NCBI GenBank assembly: GCA_023434025.1
Contig: JAEYTL010000007.1
Location: 1-35,024 of the forward strand
Source: Bacteroidota bacterium
GTDB taxonomy: Bacteria; Bacteroidota; Bacteroidia; Flavobacteriales; Flavobacteriaceae
DNA length: 35,024 nt
Reading direction: 5' to 3'
Numbering within the stretch: the first letter of the stretch is position 1; every line of letters begins with the position of its first letter. Under the pieces are notes generated by a model. The model made no database searches and had not been told where the DNA came from. It saw only the letters and a list, made by a program, of their open reading frames with translations. Both the position numbers and the translations under genes were made by a program. Below, piece by piece: positions 21,738 through 29,408 of the stretch.

Positions 21738-24140
21738 ATGAAACCAGTACTAACTTTCTTGAGTTTTCTCCTGTTTTGCATACAATCATCAGCACAAACA
21801 GGAACTATTTCTGGAACAATCAAAAATAATCAAAATCAACCTTTAGAAAATGTAAATATCGTGCTAAAAGGCACTACCAAAGGTGCAAAAACAAATTCTG
21901 AAGGTCAGTTTACCTTAAACAACATCGAAAATGGTAATCACATTGTATTAATTTCCCATATTGGCTTTGTTTCTAATGAAATAGCCATCAATTTGGCAAA
22001 TTCTAATGAATTGGGAATTGTAATTTTACAAGAAAACAATCAATCCCTAGAAGAAATTGTTCTGAACGGAAAAGTAAACAAATACCGAAGAGAAGAAAGT
22101 ACTGTTGTTTCCAAAATGCCATTAAAAGACATCGAAAATCCGCAGGTTTACAACGCCATTCCTTCTGAACTTTTAAAAGAACAAGTGGTCACCAATTTTA
22201 ATGATGCTCTTAAAAACGCCACCGGAGTTACCCGCCTTTGGGAATCAACCGGAAGAAATGGTGATGGAGCCGAATATTATTCGATGCGTGGTTTTGCCGT
22301 TCAACCTACCATGACAAACGGTTTGCCTTCTTTAACCAACACCACAATTGACCCCATTAATGTTGACAATATCGAAGTTATCAAAGGTCCTTCAGGAACC
22401 TTATTTGGCAGCAGCGTTATTTCGTATGGTGGTCTGATTAACGTAATTACTAAAAAGCCATACGAACGATTTGGTGGCGAAATCAGTTACATCAACGGAA
22501 CTTACGGCAGCAATCGTGTGACGGCTGACATCAATATGCCGATAAATGATAAATCTGCTGTTCGGGTTAATTCGGCTTACACCACCGAAGAATCGTTTCA
22601 AGATGTCGGATTTTCCAATGCATTTTTCATTGCTCCTTCTTTAAAATATGAAGTAAGTGACAAATTGACTTTCTTGGTGAATACCGAATTTTACAAAAAC
22701 ACCTCGGCAAGACAAAGTATGATTTTCCTGAGCCGATATGCCCCGCTTTCCTTTGACAACATGAGCTTGTTTGACCAAAACTATAAAAAATCATTCACTT
22801 CCAACGATTTGACCATGACCAACAGTTCATTCAATATGCAAATGCAGGCCTTGTATAAACTTTCAGAGAATTGGACTTCGCAAACGGTTTTATCCAAAAG
22901 CAGTACTAAAACCAACGGATATTATCAGTATTTATGGGATGCTGCTAATGGTGACGAATTCACTCGTTTCATCTCCAAAGCAGACGGAACGTTTTACACT
23001 ACAGACATCCAACAAAATTTCATTGGCGATTTTAAAATCGGAAAAATGAGAAACCGATTGGTGGCCGGATTGGATTATTACAATTCCAGATTAATCAACG
23101 GCGGTGCAGGCTGGGTTGGTTATGGGACAGTTTCTTTGGTTAATGGTACCGATACAAACGGAGTTGATCTAAATGGAGACCCAATTCAAACCGTTTTAAC
23201 GCAACCAGGTGTAGATAATGCACTTGCCGGAAGTTTTGGAGGAAATACCGAAGCCAATCAGGAAGTTATCAGTGCTTATATTTCTGACGTATTGAATATT
23301 ACTGACAAATTATCGGTAATGGCAAGTTTACGTTTGGATTATTTTGACGGAAAAACATCGCAATATGATGCCGAAGAAACCAAAGGTCAAGTAGCTGTTT
23401 CACCCAAATTTGGTGCAGTGTATCAACTGATTGAAAACAAAGTTTCTGTTTTTGGTAATTATATGAACGGATTTAAAAATGTAGCTCCGGTTACCGTGGC
23501 CGATTTAGACGGCAGCAATCCGAGAACCAAAGAATTCGACCCGGAACAAGCCAATCAATACGAGTTTGGTTTAAAAACCAGTTTGTATAAAGATGTGATT
23601 TCCGCTTCGGTTAGTTACTACAGCATTCAGGTAAAAGACCGGGTGATGACTGACCCAAACAACATCAACAATTCCATTCAAGGTGGAGAAGTAGAGAGCA
23701 AAGGTGTAGAAATCAGCCTTGTTGCCAATCCGGTTAAAGGGTTGAATATCATCACCGGTTTTAGTAAAAACAAAGCAGAAGTAACCAAAGAAACACCAGG
23801 CGACGGCTACTTAGGTTTGCGTCCCGAAGAAGCCGGACCGGAAACCCTGGTCAACTTCTGGGCCAACTATTTGTTTACAGAAGGTCAATTAAAAGGGTTC
23901 GGAATTGGTTTTGGCGGAAACTACGCCAGCGAATACAAAACCTTAAACAGAGCCAACATCGGAACATTTGCATTACCTTCTTACACGGTTTTAAATTCAG
24001 CTTTGTCGTATGATAGTCCAAAATTTATGGTTTCCTTAAAGTTGAATAATTTATTGAATGAAAAATATTATTCGGGTTGGTCAACGGTTACGCCACAACG
24101 TTTGCGAAGCATCAACGCCGGAATTACGTATAAATTTTAA
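21738..24140 (+). CDS. TonB-dependent siderophore receptor with carboxypeptidase-D-like N-domain
   Basis: 800 residues. A signal peptide ends at about 20 (QSSA-Q). Residues 22-107 form a CarboxypepD_reg-like domain (GTISGTIKNNQNQPLENVNIVLKGT to GIVILQEN). The plug domain covers about 125-245 with SMRGFAVQPTMTNGLPS and VDNIEVIKGPSGTLFGS. The C-terminal beta-barrel ends LNNLLNEKYYSGW..RSINAGITYKF with terminal Phe. The SMRGF and IKGPSGTLFG motifs fit FhuE/FpvA-like ferric-siderophore receptors; the specific siderophore cannot be told. It works in the outer membrane with TonB-ExbBD. Candidate Fur boxes at its promoter and the PepSY gene 61 bp downstream support iron uptake. Confidence 0.92.
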   Translation: MKPVLTFLSFLLFCIQSSAQTGTISGTIKNNQNQPLENVNIVLKGTTKGAKTNSEGQFTLNNIENGNHIVLISHIGFVSNEIAINLANSNELGIVILQENNQSLEEIVLNGKVNKYRREESTVVSKMPLKDIENPQVYNAIPSELLKEQVVTNFNDALKNATGVTRLWESTGRNGDGAEYYSMRGFAVQPTMTNGLPSLTNTTIDPINVDNIEVIKGPSGTLFGSSVISYGGLINVITKKPYERFGGEISYINGTYGSNRVTADINMPINDKSAVRVNSAYTTEESFQDVGFSNAFFIAPSLKYEVSDKLTFLVNTEFYKNTSARQSMIFLSRYAPLSFDNMSLFDQNYKKSFTSNDLTMTNSSFNMQMQALYKLSENWTSQTVLSKSSTKTNGYYQYLWDAANGDEFTRFISKADGTFYTTDIQQNFIGDFKIGKMRNRLVAGLDYYNSRLINGGAGWVGYGTVSLVNGTDTNGVDLNGDPIQTVLTQPGVDNALAGSFGGNTEANQEVISAYISDVLNITDKLSVMASLRLDYFDGKTSQYDAEETKGQVAVSPKFGAVYQLIENKVSVFGNYMNGFKNVAPVTVADLDGSNPRTKEFDPEQANQYEFGLKTSLYKDVISASVSYYSIQVKDRVMTDPNNINNSIQGGEVESKGVEISLVANPVKGLNIITGFSKNKAEVTKETPGDGYLGLRPEEAGPETLVNFWANYLFTEGQLKGFGIGFGGNYASEYKTLNRANIGTFALPSYTVLNSALSYDSPKFMVSLKLNNLLNEKYYSGWSTVTPQRLRSINAGITYKF

Positions 24141-24162
24141 TTTATTGTGTTCGTTTAAAAGT

Positions 24163-24191
24163 AAACTCCTCATTTCGATGGGGAGTTTTTA
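24163..24191 (+). terminator. Strong terminator with TTCG tetraloop between receptor and PepSY genes
   Basis: 11-bp stem AAACTCCTCAT (24163-24173) / ATGGGGAGTTT (24178-24188) with one wobble pair, a TTCG loop, then TTTTTAT. The following gene starts only 11 bp later. Confidence 0.85.
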
Positions 24192-24201
24192 TCATTTTTG
24201 T

Positions 24202-25374
24202 ATGAAAAAATCAAGTTTCAAAAAAGGAATTCGAAAACTGCATCTTTGGCTGGGACTGTCAACAGGTTTGATTGTATTTCTGATTTCGATTACCGGAGCC
24301 ATTTATGTGTTTCAGGAAGAAATTACCAATTCCCTTCGAAAAGATGCTATTTATCATTATGAAGAAAACATCACTGCTAAAAAACCGCTTTCGCTAAACG
24401 TTTTAGAGCAAAAAGTAGATGCCCATACCCGGGAAAAATACCCGATTCATTGGGTAACGATTCCGGTTGATAAAAGCCGGAGTTATGTTTTTTATTACTA
24501 CGAACGCAATCCGGAAGGCTGGAATTTTTATGAAGAATATGTGGTTTACAAATCGGTGTATGTGAATCCGTTTACGGGAGAAATTCGAGGGGTTTATGAC
24601 GAAACAGCCGATTTTTTCAACATCATCAAATCCATTCATTTCAGTTTTATGCTGAATACCGAATGGGGAACGTATGTGTGCGGCATTCCAACGTTGATCT
24701 TTCTGTTCATGCTGATTTCGGGAATTATTTTATGGTGGCCTAAAAACAAAAAAGCCCGCAAACAACGTTTTGCTTTCCGTTGGGAAAACGTTAAAAGTTG
24801 GAAACGCAAAAACTATGATTTGCACAATATTTTAGGATTTTATGTTTCTTCGTTAGCTTTTGTGGTTGCCTTTACGGGATTGTTTTATGCGTTTTTCTTT
24901 ATTCAAGCCATTCTATATTTTGTATTTTCGGGCGGAAGCACCACCTATCCTGATTTTTCACACATTCAAACCCAAGCTCCTATTGAAATGCGAAACGAGC
25001 ACACCCTGGATAAAATTGCACAACAAGTTGAAACCTTATATCCCGATGCTTTTCAATATAGTTTAGATTTGGGTTACGAGCATTTAGACGACCACGAACA
25101 TCCGAATTATGATGTGTTTGTCAAGCAACTCTCCTACTCGTATCATGTGAATCACAGTTTGATTTTTGATGAAAATTCGGGAGAATTATTGCACCAACAT
25201 TCGCACCAGGACAAAAACTTAGGCGAAAAAGCCGTTGCCGCCAATTACGACATTCATATTGGAGCTATTTTTGGCATTTGGAGCAAGATTTTAGCGATGA
25301 TTATCAGTCTCGTTTGTGCCTCGTTACCCGTTACCGGATTTTTAATTTGGTGGGGAAGACGAAATAAAAAATAA
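24202..25374 (+). CDS. PepSY-domain membrane protein (siderophore-uptake associated)
   Basis: 390 residues from ATG 24202; 48 in-frame codons upstream overlap the receptor gene and the terminator and are rejected. It has four membrane segments: about 16-37 (LWLGLSTGLIVFLISITGAIYVF), 155-178 (CGIPTLIFLFMLISGIILWW), 205-240 and 360-384. PepSY-like periplasmic regions lie between them. Conserved His14 and others at helix ends suit haem ligands. This PepSY_TM (PiuB/YjiN-type) group is known for ferric-siderophore reduction or handling in the inner membrane, partnering TonB receptors. The C-terminus is GFLIWWGRRNKK. The start lies just after a terminator, so expression is probably by readthrough or a very short leader. 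Confidence 0.9.
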   Translation: MKKSSFKKGIRKLHLWLGLSTGLIVFLISITGAIYVFQEEITNSLRKDAIYHYEENITAKKPLSLNVLEQKVDAHTREKYPIHWVTIPVDKSRSYVFYYYERNPEGWNFYEEYVVYKSVYVNPFTGEIRGVYDETADFFNIIKSIHFSFMLNTEWGTYVCGIPTLIFLFMLISGIILWWPKNKKARKQRFAFRWENVKSWKRKNYDLHNILGFYVSSLAFVVAFTGLFYAFFFIQAILYFVFSGGSTTYPDFSHIQTQAPIEMRNEHTLDKIAQQVETLYPDAFQYSLDLGYEHLDDHEHPNYDVFVKQLSYSYHVNHSLIFDENSGELLHQHSHQDKNLGEKAVAANYDIHIGAIFGIWSKILAMIISLVCASLPVTGFLIWWGRRNKK

Positions 25375-25464
25375 ATAGATTCAACAGTTTTAGTAAGCCA
25401 CTGATGCACTGATTTTTGATTGGTGAATTGGTGGTTTGGGTTTATGTAGAGTAATTGAAGTTTT

Positions 25465-25472
25465 TATATTTG
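25465..25472 (+). promoter_or_regulatory. Promoter -7 box (TATATTTG) for SMI1/KNR4 gene
   Basis: Exact match; it predicts a leader of roughly 75 nt to the ATG at 25556. The rest of the 181-bp gap (25375-25555) holds only GATTGGTGAATTGGTGG-type low-complexity sequence. Confidence 0.45.
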
Positions 25473-25555
25473 TGACTTAAAAACTAATCATCGCAGAATT
25501 GTATACCTTTATTTCGAAAGATAAATCTGCATGTAAGCGAATTAACAGTAATATC

Positions 25556-26152
25556 ATGACAACTGAACAGATTAAGCACATAATACGGCTTTTAACCGAC
25601 AAAGGTATTCAATTTGACAACGGACTGACTGACGATGAAGTTTTACAAGTAGAGATTAAATTTGATTTTAAATTTCCACCTGACCTTAAATTGTTTTTGC
25701 AGACAGCTTTACCGACATCAGACAGGTTTGTTAACTGGCGACTTGGACTAAAATCAAAGGACGAAGCAGATAAAATATTTGACAAATTTGACTGGCCATT
25801 GGAGGGAATGTTGTTTGACATACAATCAAACAGTTTCTGGTTTGACAGTTGGGGTAATCGTCCAGAAAACTTAACTGACAAAATTTTAATAGCAAAAAAG
25901 TATTATAAAACCTACCCGAAACTAATCCCAATTTATTCACATCGCTACATTCCAAGCAAACCGAATGAAAGTGATAATCCCATTTTTTCTGTTTACCAAA
26001 TGGACATTATTTATTATGGTATAAACCTTGAAAATTATTTTGCTAACGAATTTGGTTATACTAAAAGTGGTCGCTATGAATTAGATGAATATCCCGAAAA
26101 AAAAATTGAATTCTGGAGTAAAATAGTGGAAGACGAAGATATATATAATTAA
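25556..26152 (+). CDS. SMI1/KNR4-family protein
   Basis: 198 residues from ATG 25556; a TTG at 25499 is in frame but adds 19 unconserved residues. The SMI1/KNR4 (SUKH) core begins GLTDDEVLQVEIKFDFKFPPDLKLFLQTALP (about 22-52), followed by the family's NWR..W region (FVNWRLGL), and an acidic end EDEDIYN. The fold is an alpha/beta domain with a central sheet. SUKH proteins are often immunity proteins for contact-dependent toxins. No toxin gene is adjacent here, so it is an orphan, or its role is housekeeping. It sits alone between the PepSY gene and convergent pepD. Cytoplasmic; no signal peptide. Confidence 0.82.
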   Translation: MTTEQIKHIIRLLTDKGIQFDNGLTDDEVLQVEIKFDFKFPPDLKLFLQTALPTSDRFVNWRLGLKSKDEADKIFDKFDWPLEGMLFDIQSNSFWFDSWGNRPENLTDKILIAKKYYKTYPKLIPIYSHRYIPSKPNESDNPIFSVYQMDIIYYGINLENYFANEFGYTKSGRYELDEYPEKKIEFWSKIVEDEDIYN

Positions 26153-26243
26153 ACGCATTCCCGCTAACATTCGTAAAAACCTATCTCTGCCTACTCCCCA
26201 ATTTTTAAAATAAAAGACTAAAATCCCAACTCACATCGGGATC

Positions 26244-26290
26244 CTCTATATTCTATTTTCTATTCTCTATATTCTATTCTCTATATTCTC
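26244..26290. repeat. 14-bp tandem repeat (CTCTATATTCTATT)
   Basis: Copies at 26244-26257, 26265-26278 and a partial copy at 26279-26290; a TTCTATT half-unit separates the first two. The array touches the pepD stop codon. A small ATCCC/GGGAT hairpin lies just before it. The rest of the gap from 26153 has nothing I recognise. Confidence 0.75.
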
Positions 26291-27752
26291 ACCCTTTCAC
26301 CGGAATATGTTCCAAAATCTCCAACACAAATTTCCAATATTTTTGTGCCGATGAAATCGAGGCACGTTCATCCGGAGAGTGAGCTCCGTGTATCGTTGGA
26401 CCAAACGAAATCATATCCATGTCGGGGTAATTCGTTCCTAAAATTCCACATTCTAAACCGGCATGACACGCTACCACATTGGGTTTTGCTCCGTTTTGTT
26501 TTTCGTAGATATTTACCAAAACATCTAAAATAGGAGAATTCACATTCGGTGTCCAACCCGGATAACTTCCGCCAAAGGTTACTTCGCATCCCATTAGTTC
26601 AAACGCTGAACGTAAGGCATTCGCTAAATCAAATTTAGACGTTTCCACCGATGAACGCGTTAAACATTGTACGGAAATAGTACCGTCTTTCACCATTACT
26701 TTTGCAATATTATTGGAGGTTTCCACCAAATCTTCCATATCGGCACTCATTCGGTAAACACCGTTATGAGCCGCATAAATCGCACGAATCAATCCTTCCT
26801 GAACACCTAAATCCATTACTTTTTCCGGTAATTCGGTTTCGGTGATTTCAATAGTTAAATTCGGTTCAGTAGTTTTAAACTCTTTTTTAATATCGTCAAT
26901 CACTTCCTGCATATCCAATTGAAATGCTCCTTCATAAATAGCCGAAATAATCACTTTGGCCACACTCTCTCTCGGAATGGCATTTCGTAAACTTCCGCCG
27001 TTAATTTCTGCAATTTGTAAACCGAAATTCTCAAAACCATCAAACAACAAACGGTTCATGATTTTATTGGCGTTGCCCAAACCTTTGTGAATATCCATCC
27101 CGGAATGGCCGCCTTTTAACCCTTTTACGGTAATCGTAAAAGCTAATGAGTTTTCCGGTGTTTCTTCTTCATTATAACTTCGGGTTGCCGTAACATCCAC
27201 ACCGCCGGCACAACCGATGTCGATTTCATCGTCTTCTTCGGTATCTAAATTCAGGAGAATTTCTCCTTTTAACAAACCGCCTTTTAATCCCATCGCTCCG
27301 GTCATGCCGGTTTCTTCGTCAATGGTAAAAAGAGCTTCAATCGCCGGATGCGGAATGTCTTTGCTTTCTAAAATCGCCATGATAGTGGCTACTCCTAAAC
27401 CGTTGTCGGCTCCAAGTGTCGTTCCTTTGGCACGTACCCAATCGCCATCCACATACATTTCGATACCTTGCGTATCAAAGTCGAAAGTTGTATCGTTGTT
27501 TTTTTGATGCACCATGTCTAAATGTGATTGCATCACAATGGTTTTTCTGTTTTCTAATCCTGCAGTGGCCGGTTTTTTGATAATCACGTTTCCGACTTCA
27601 TCTTTCATGGTTTCTAAGCCTAATTGTTTTCCGAAATCCATCATAAAAGCAATGACACGTTCTTCTTTTTTAGACGGACGAGGAACCGCATTTAAGTCGG
27701 CAAATTTATTCCAGAGGGCTTGGGGTTCGAGGTTTCTGATTTCTTGATTCAT
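26289..27752 (-). CDS. pepD: Aminoacyl-histidine dipeptidase (peptidase D, M20C)
   Basis: 487 residues, full length. A cytoplasmic di-zinc dipeptidase that releases amino acids from Xaa-His and other dipeptides. Metal and catalytic residues in order: His77 and Asp79 (MQSHLDM), bridging Asp116 (GADNGLG), catalytic Glu146 with Glu147 (IDEETGM), Asp170 (LNLDTEE) and His455 in GPTIHGAHSPDE near the C-terminus. The M20 lid domain lies at about 205-385. The start MNQEIRNLEPQALWNKF is typical. An exact -7 box lies 59 bp upstream, across a GAGTTGCTGAG repeat. A 3' vestige of a similar gene is at 21509-21550. Confidence 0.95.
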   Translation of the reverse strand: MNQEIRNLEPQALWNKFADLNAVPRPSKKEERVIAFMMDFGKQLGLETMKDEVGNVIIKKPATAGLENRKTIVMQSHLDMVHQKNNDTTFDFDTQGIEMYVDGDWVRAKGTTLGADNGLGVATIMAILESKDIPHPAIEALFTIDEETGMTGAMGLKGGLLKGEILLNLDTEEDDEIDIGCAGGVDVTATRSYNEEETPENSLAFTITVKGLKGGHSGMDIHKGLGNANKIMNRLLFDGFENFGLQIAEINGGSLRNAIPRESVAKVIISAIYEGAFQLDMQEVIDDIKKEFKTTEPNLTIEITETELPEKVMDLGVQEGLIRAIYAAHNGVYRMSADMEDLVETSNNIAKVMVKDGTISVQCLTRSSVETSKFDLANALRSAFELMGCEVTFGGSYPGWTPNVNSPILDVLVNIYEKQNGAKPNVVACHAGLECGILGTNYPDMDMISFGPTIHGAHSPDERASISSAQKYWKFVLEILEHIPVKG

Positions 27753-27758
27753 TTCTTT

Positions 27759-27793
27759 GAGTTGCTGAGATTCTAAGATTCTGAGTTGCTGAG
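27759..27793. repeat. GAGTTGCTGAG direct repeat in pepD leader
   Basis: Two exact 11-bp copies (27759-27769 and 27783-27793) with ATTCTAAGATTCT between them, so the unit is imperfectly periodic. A similar pattern (GTTACTGAGTTTCTGAATAACTGAG) starts at 30722 in the leader of the NADH dehydrogenase gene. Confidence 0.65.
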
Positions 27794-27810
27794 TTTTTTT
27801 TTCAGCAAAG

Positions 27811-27818
27811 CAAAGTTA
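27811..27818 (-). promoter_or_regulatory. Promoter -7 box (TAACTTTG) for pepD
   Basis: Exact match on the minus strand. Predicted leader of about 50 nt spans the GAGTTGCTGAG repeats. Confidence 0.55.
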
Positions 27819-27885
27819 CAAAGAAATTGAACCAATCACAGAATTGGAAAATGAAAAGTTTTTATAAAATAAGAAGAAAGAAAAT

Positions 27886-28143
27886 TTAAGCGATATGCTT
27901 TTCGAAGAGTTTTTTAGCATCCTTAGTTGATACTTTACCCACACATTCATTTTTGTGAATACACAAAACCGGAGCTTGTTTGCAAATGCCCTGGCATTTC
28001 ATTTTTTCGATGGCAACTTTATCTTTCAAGCCATTATCTCTGACCAGGTCTTTCAGGCAATCTTTGATTTCTTTGTTGTATTTACAGCATTTTTTGCCGT
28101 CGCAGAAATAAATTACTTTTTCAGATTTTTTTGCTTTTCCCAT
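27886..28143 (-). CDS. Thioredoxin-like [2Fe-2S] ferredoxin
   Basis: 85 residues. The family pattern C-x4-C near the N-terminus (FCDGKKCC, Cys14 and Cys19) and C-x3-C (MKCQGICKQAP, Cys50 and Cys54) gives the four ligands of a thioredoxin-fold [2Fe-2S] ferredoxin. Extra cysteines are at 20, 29, 61 and 67. It is cytoplasmic. A candidate Fur box directly upstream of its -7 box suggests iron-regulated expression together with the TonB receptor; a role in reductive iron release from siderophores is plausible but inferred. It is monocistronic. Confidence 0.88.
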   Translation of the reverse strand: MGKAKKSEKVIYFCDGKKCCKYNKEIKDCLKDLVRDNGLKDKVAIEKMKCQGICKQAPVLCIHKNECVGKVSTKDAKKLFEKHIA

Positions 28144-28160
28144 GATTGAAAATGATAATG

Positions 28161-28168
28161 CAAAATTA
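28161..28168 (-). promoter_or_regulatory. Promoter -7 box (TAATTTTG) for ferredoxin
   Basis: Exact match on the minus strand, 17 bp upstream of the ATG, and 5 bp downstream (in transcription sense) of the candidate Fur box at 28174-28196. Confidence 0.55.
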
Positions 28169-28173
28169 TAAAT

Positions 28174-28196
28174 TTATTTTTATTTATTCTAAATAA
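28174..28196 (-). promoter_or_regulatory. Candidate Fur-type box, ferredoxin promoter
   Basis: On the plus strand: TTATTTTTA, five bases, TCTAAATAA; same 23-bp layout as 21648 and 21709. It covers the region just upstream of the -7 box. Confidence 0.55.
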
Positions 28197-28226
28197 AATA
28201 ATAAAATTAAAATTCAATATTGAATC

Positions 28227-28260
28227 TCTGTACGGACAGGTCGCGACCTGTCCGTACAGA
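28227..28260. repeat. 34-bp perfect palindrome in divergent promoter region
   Basis: Two 17-bp arms without spacer, the left reading TCTGTACGGACAGGTCG. A smaller perfect palindrome ATTCAATATTGAAT is next to it (28212-28225). It lies between the ferredoxin (minus) and DUF3810 (plus) starts. The core GGACAGGTCGCGACCTGTCC is of a kind I recall as a dispersed flavobacterial repeat; an operator is an alternative. Confidence 0.8.
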
Positions 28261-28286
28261 TTGCAAAAAATCCTATCTTTACGCCA

Positions 28287-29360
28287 ATGATTCAGAAAAA
28301 ACACATTCTTCCGATTTTCCTTTTGATACAAATCATTGTATTAAAAATCGCATCATTATTTCCAAAATTTATAGAAGAATATTACAGTAACGGAATATAC
28401 CCCATTACCTCGAAAATTTCGAGAACCACCTTTGGGTTTACGTCAATTTCCATTGGTGATGTGATTTACGGTATCGTTTTGTTTTTTGTTTTTAAATGGT
28501 TTTGGAAGGTTCGAAAAACGTGGAAAATCAATTGGAAAGATAATTTGTTGAAGATGCTCGGTTTTGCTTCCGTATTTTATTTTCTGTTTCATTTGTTGTG
28601 GGCAACCAATTACCATCGGGTAAAAATGTATGAAAAACTAGAAATTGAAAAAGAATATTCGATTGAAGAATTAGAAACGTTCACGATAAAACTGATTGAA
28701 AAAACGAATGCCATTCACCAACAAATTACAAAAGATGATTCCGTGAAAGTGGTCGTTCCCTACTCGATTCCGGAGATTTTTGAGTTAAGCATTAAAAGTT
28801 ATGAATCTGTTGAAAAAGCATATCCTTTTTTATCGTATGAAAAACCGAGCATTAAACCTTCGTTGATTAGTGTGCCTTTGAGTTATATGGGATTTGGCGG
28901 TTATTTGAATCCGTTTACCAACGAAGCCCAGGTGAATGACCGGTTGCCTAAATACAATTTTCCGACTACCACTTTACACGAAATGGCTCATCAAATTGGG
29001 TATGCCAGCGAAAGCGAAGCCAATTTCATTGGGTTTTTAGCTTCTATCAATAGTGACGATATTTATTTTCAATATTCCGGTTATAGCTTTGCGGTGAAAC
29101 ATTGTTTGCGAAATTTAGAACGTATTGAAGAAGGTCGAAGTGAAAAATTTCTACCGTTACTCAATCCCGGAATTATCAAAAATTTTGAAGAAAGCAAGCA
29201 ATTTCACGAAGAATACAAAACATTTCTAGAACCAGTTTTCAAAACCTTTTACGACAATTTTTTGAAATTGAACAAACAAAAAGACGGCTTGGAAGGCTAT
29301 AGCAAATTTGTGGGATTGATGATTGGAATGGAGAGGAAGTATGGAGTAAGGAGTTATTAG
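28287..29360 (+). CDS. DUF3810 membrane-anchored zinc metallopeptidase
   Basis: 357 residues. Three N-terminal membrane segments at about 7-25, 55-73 and 90-107 are followed by a soluble domain with TTLHEMAHQIGYASESEANFIGF, the zincin motif HExxH (His231, Glu232, His235), with Glu244 (or Glu242) as likely third zinc ligand. This is the DUF3810 family, common in Bacteroidota; substrates are unknown. The domain probably faces the periplasm. A near -7 box TATCTTTA lies about 10 bp upstream of the ATG. The stop codon lies within an 11-bp inverted repeat (29350-29360 with 29394-29404). Confidence 0.88.
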   Translation: MIQKKHILPIFLLIQIIVLKIASLFPKFIEEYYSNGIYPITSKISRTTFGFTSISIGDVIYGIVLFFVFKWFWKVRKTWKINWKDNLLKMLGFASVFYFLFHLLWATNYHRVKMYEKLEIEKEYSIEELETFTIKLIEKTNAIHQQITKDDSVKVVVPYSIPEIFELSIKSYESVEKAYPFLSYEKPSIKPSLISVPLSYMGFGGYLNPFTNEAQVNDRLPKYNFPTTTLHEMAHQIGYASESEANFIGFLASINSDDIYFQYSGYSFAVKHCLRNLERIEEGRSEKFLPLLNPGIIKNFEESKQFHEEYKTFLEPVFKTFYDNFLKLNKQKDGLEGYSKFVGLMIGMERKYGVRSY

Positions 29361-29371
29361 TCGGGAGAATT

Positions 29372-29408
29372 ACTCCAAACTACCTACTCCAAACTAATAA
29401 CTCCAAAC
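29372..29408. repeat. 14-bp periodic ACTCCAAAC repeat between convergent genes
   Basis: Three exact ACTCCAAAC copies start at 29372, 29386 and 29400, exactly 14 bp apart. CTAATAACTCC (29394-29404) is the inverse of GGAGTTATTAG (29350-29360), so a long-loop hairpin could form at the 3' ends of both convergent genes. Confidence 0.75.

Noticed and set aside
24058..24201. Upstream in-frame extension of the PepSY gene
   Set aside because: Overlaps the receptor gene out of frame and passes through the terminator; the family N-terminus starts at MKKSSFKKG.
26244..26290. CRISPR-like array
   Set aside because: The 14-bp units are contiguous low-complexity repeats without unique spacers, and there are no cas genes.
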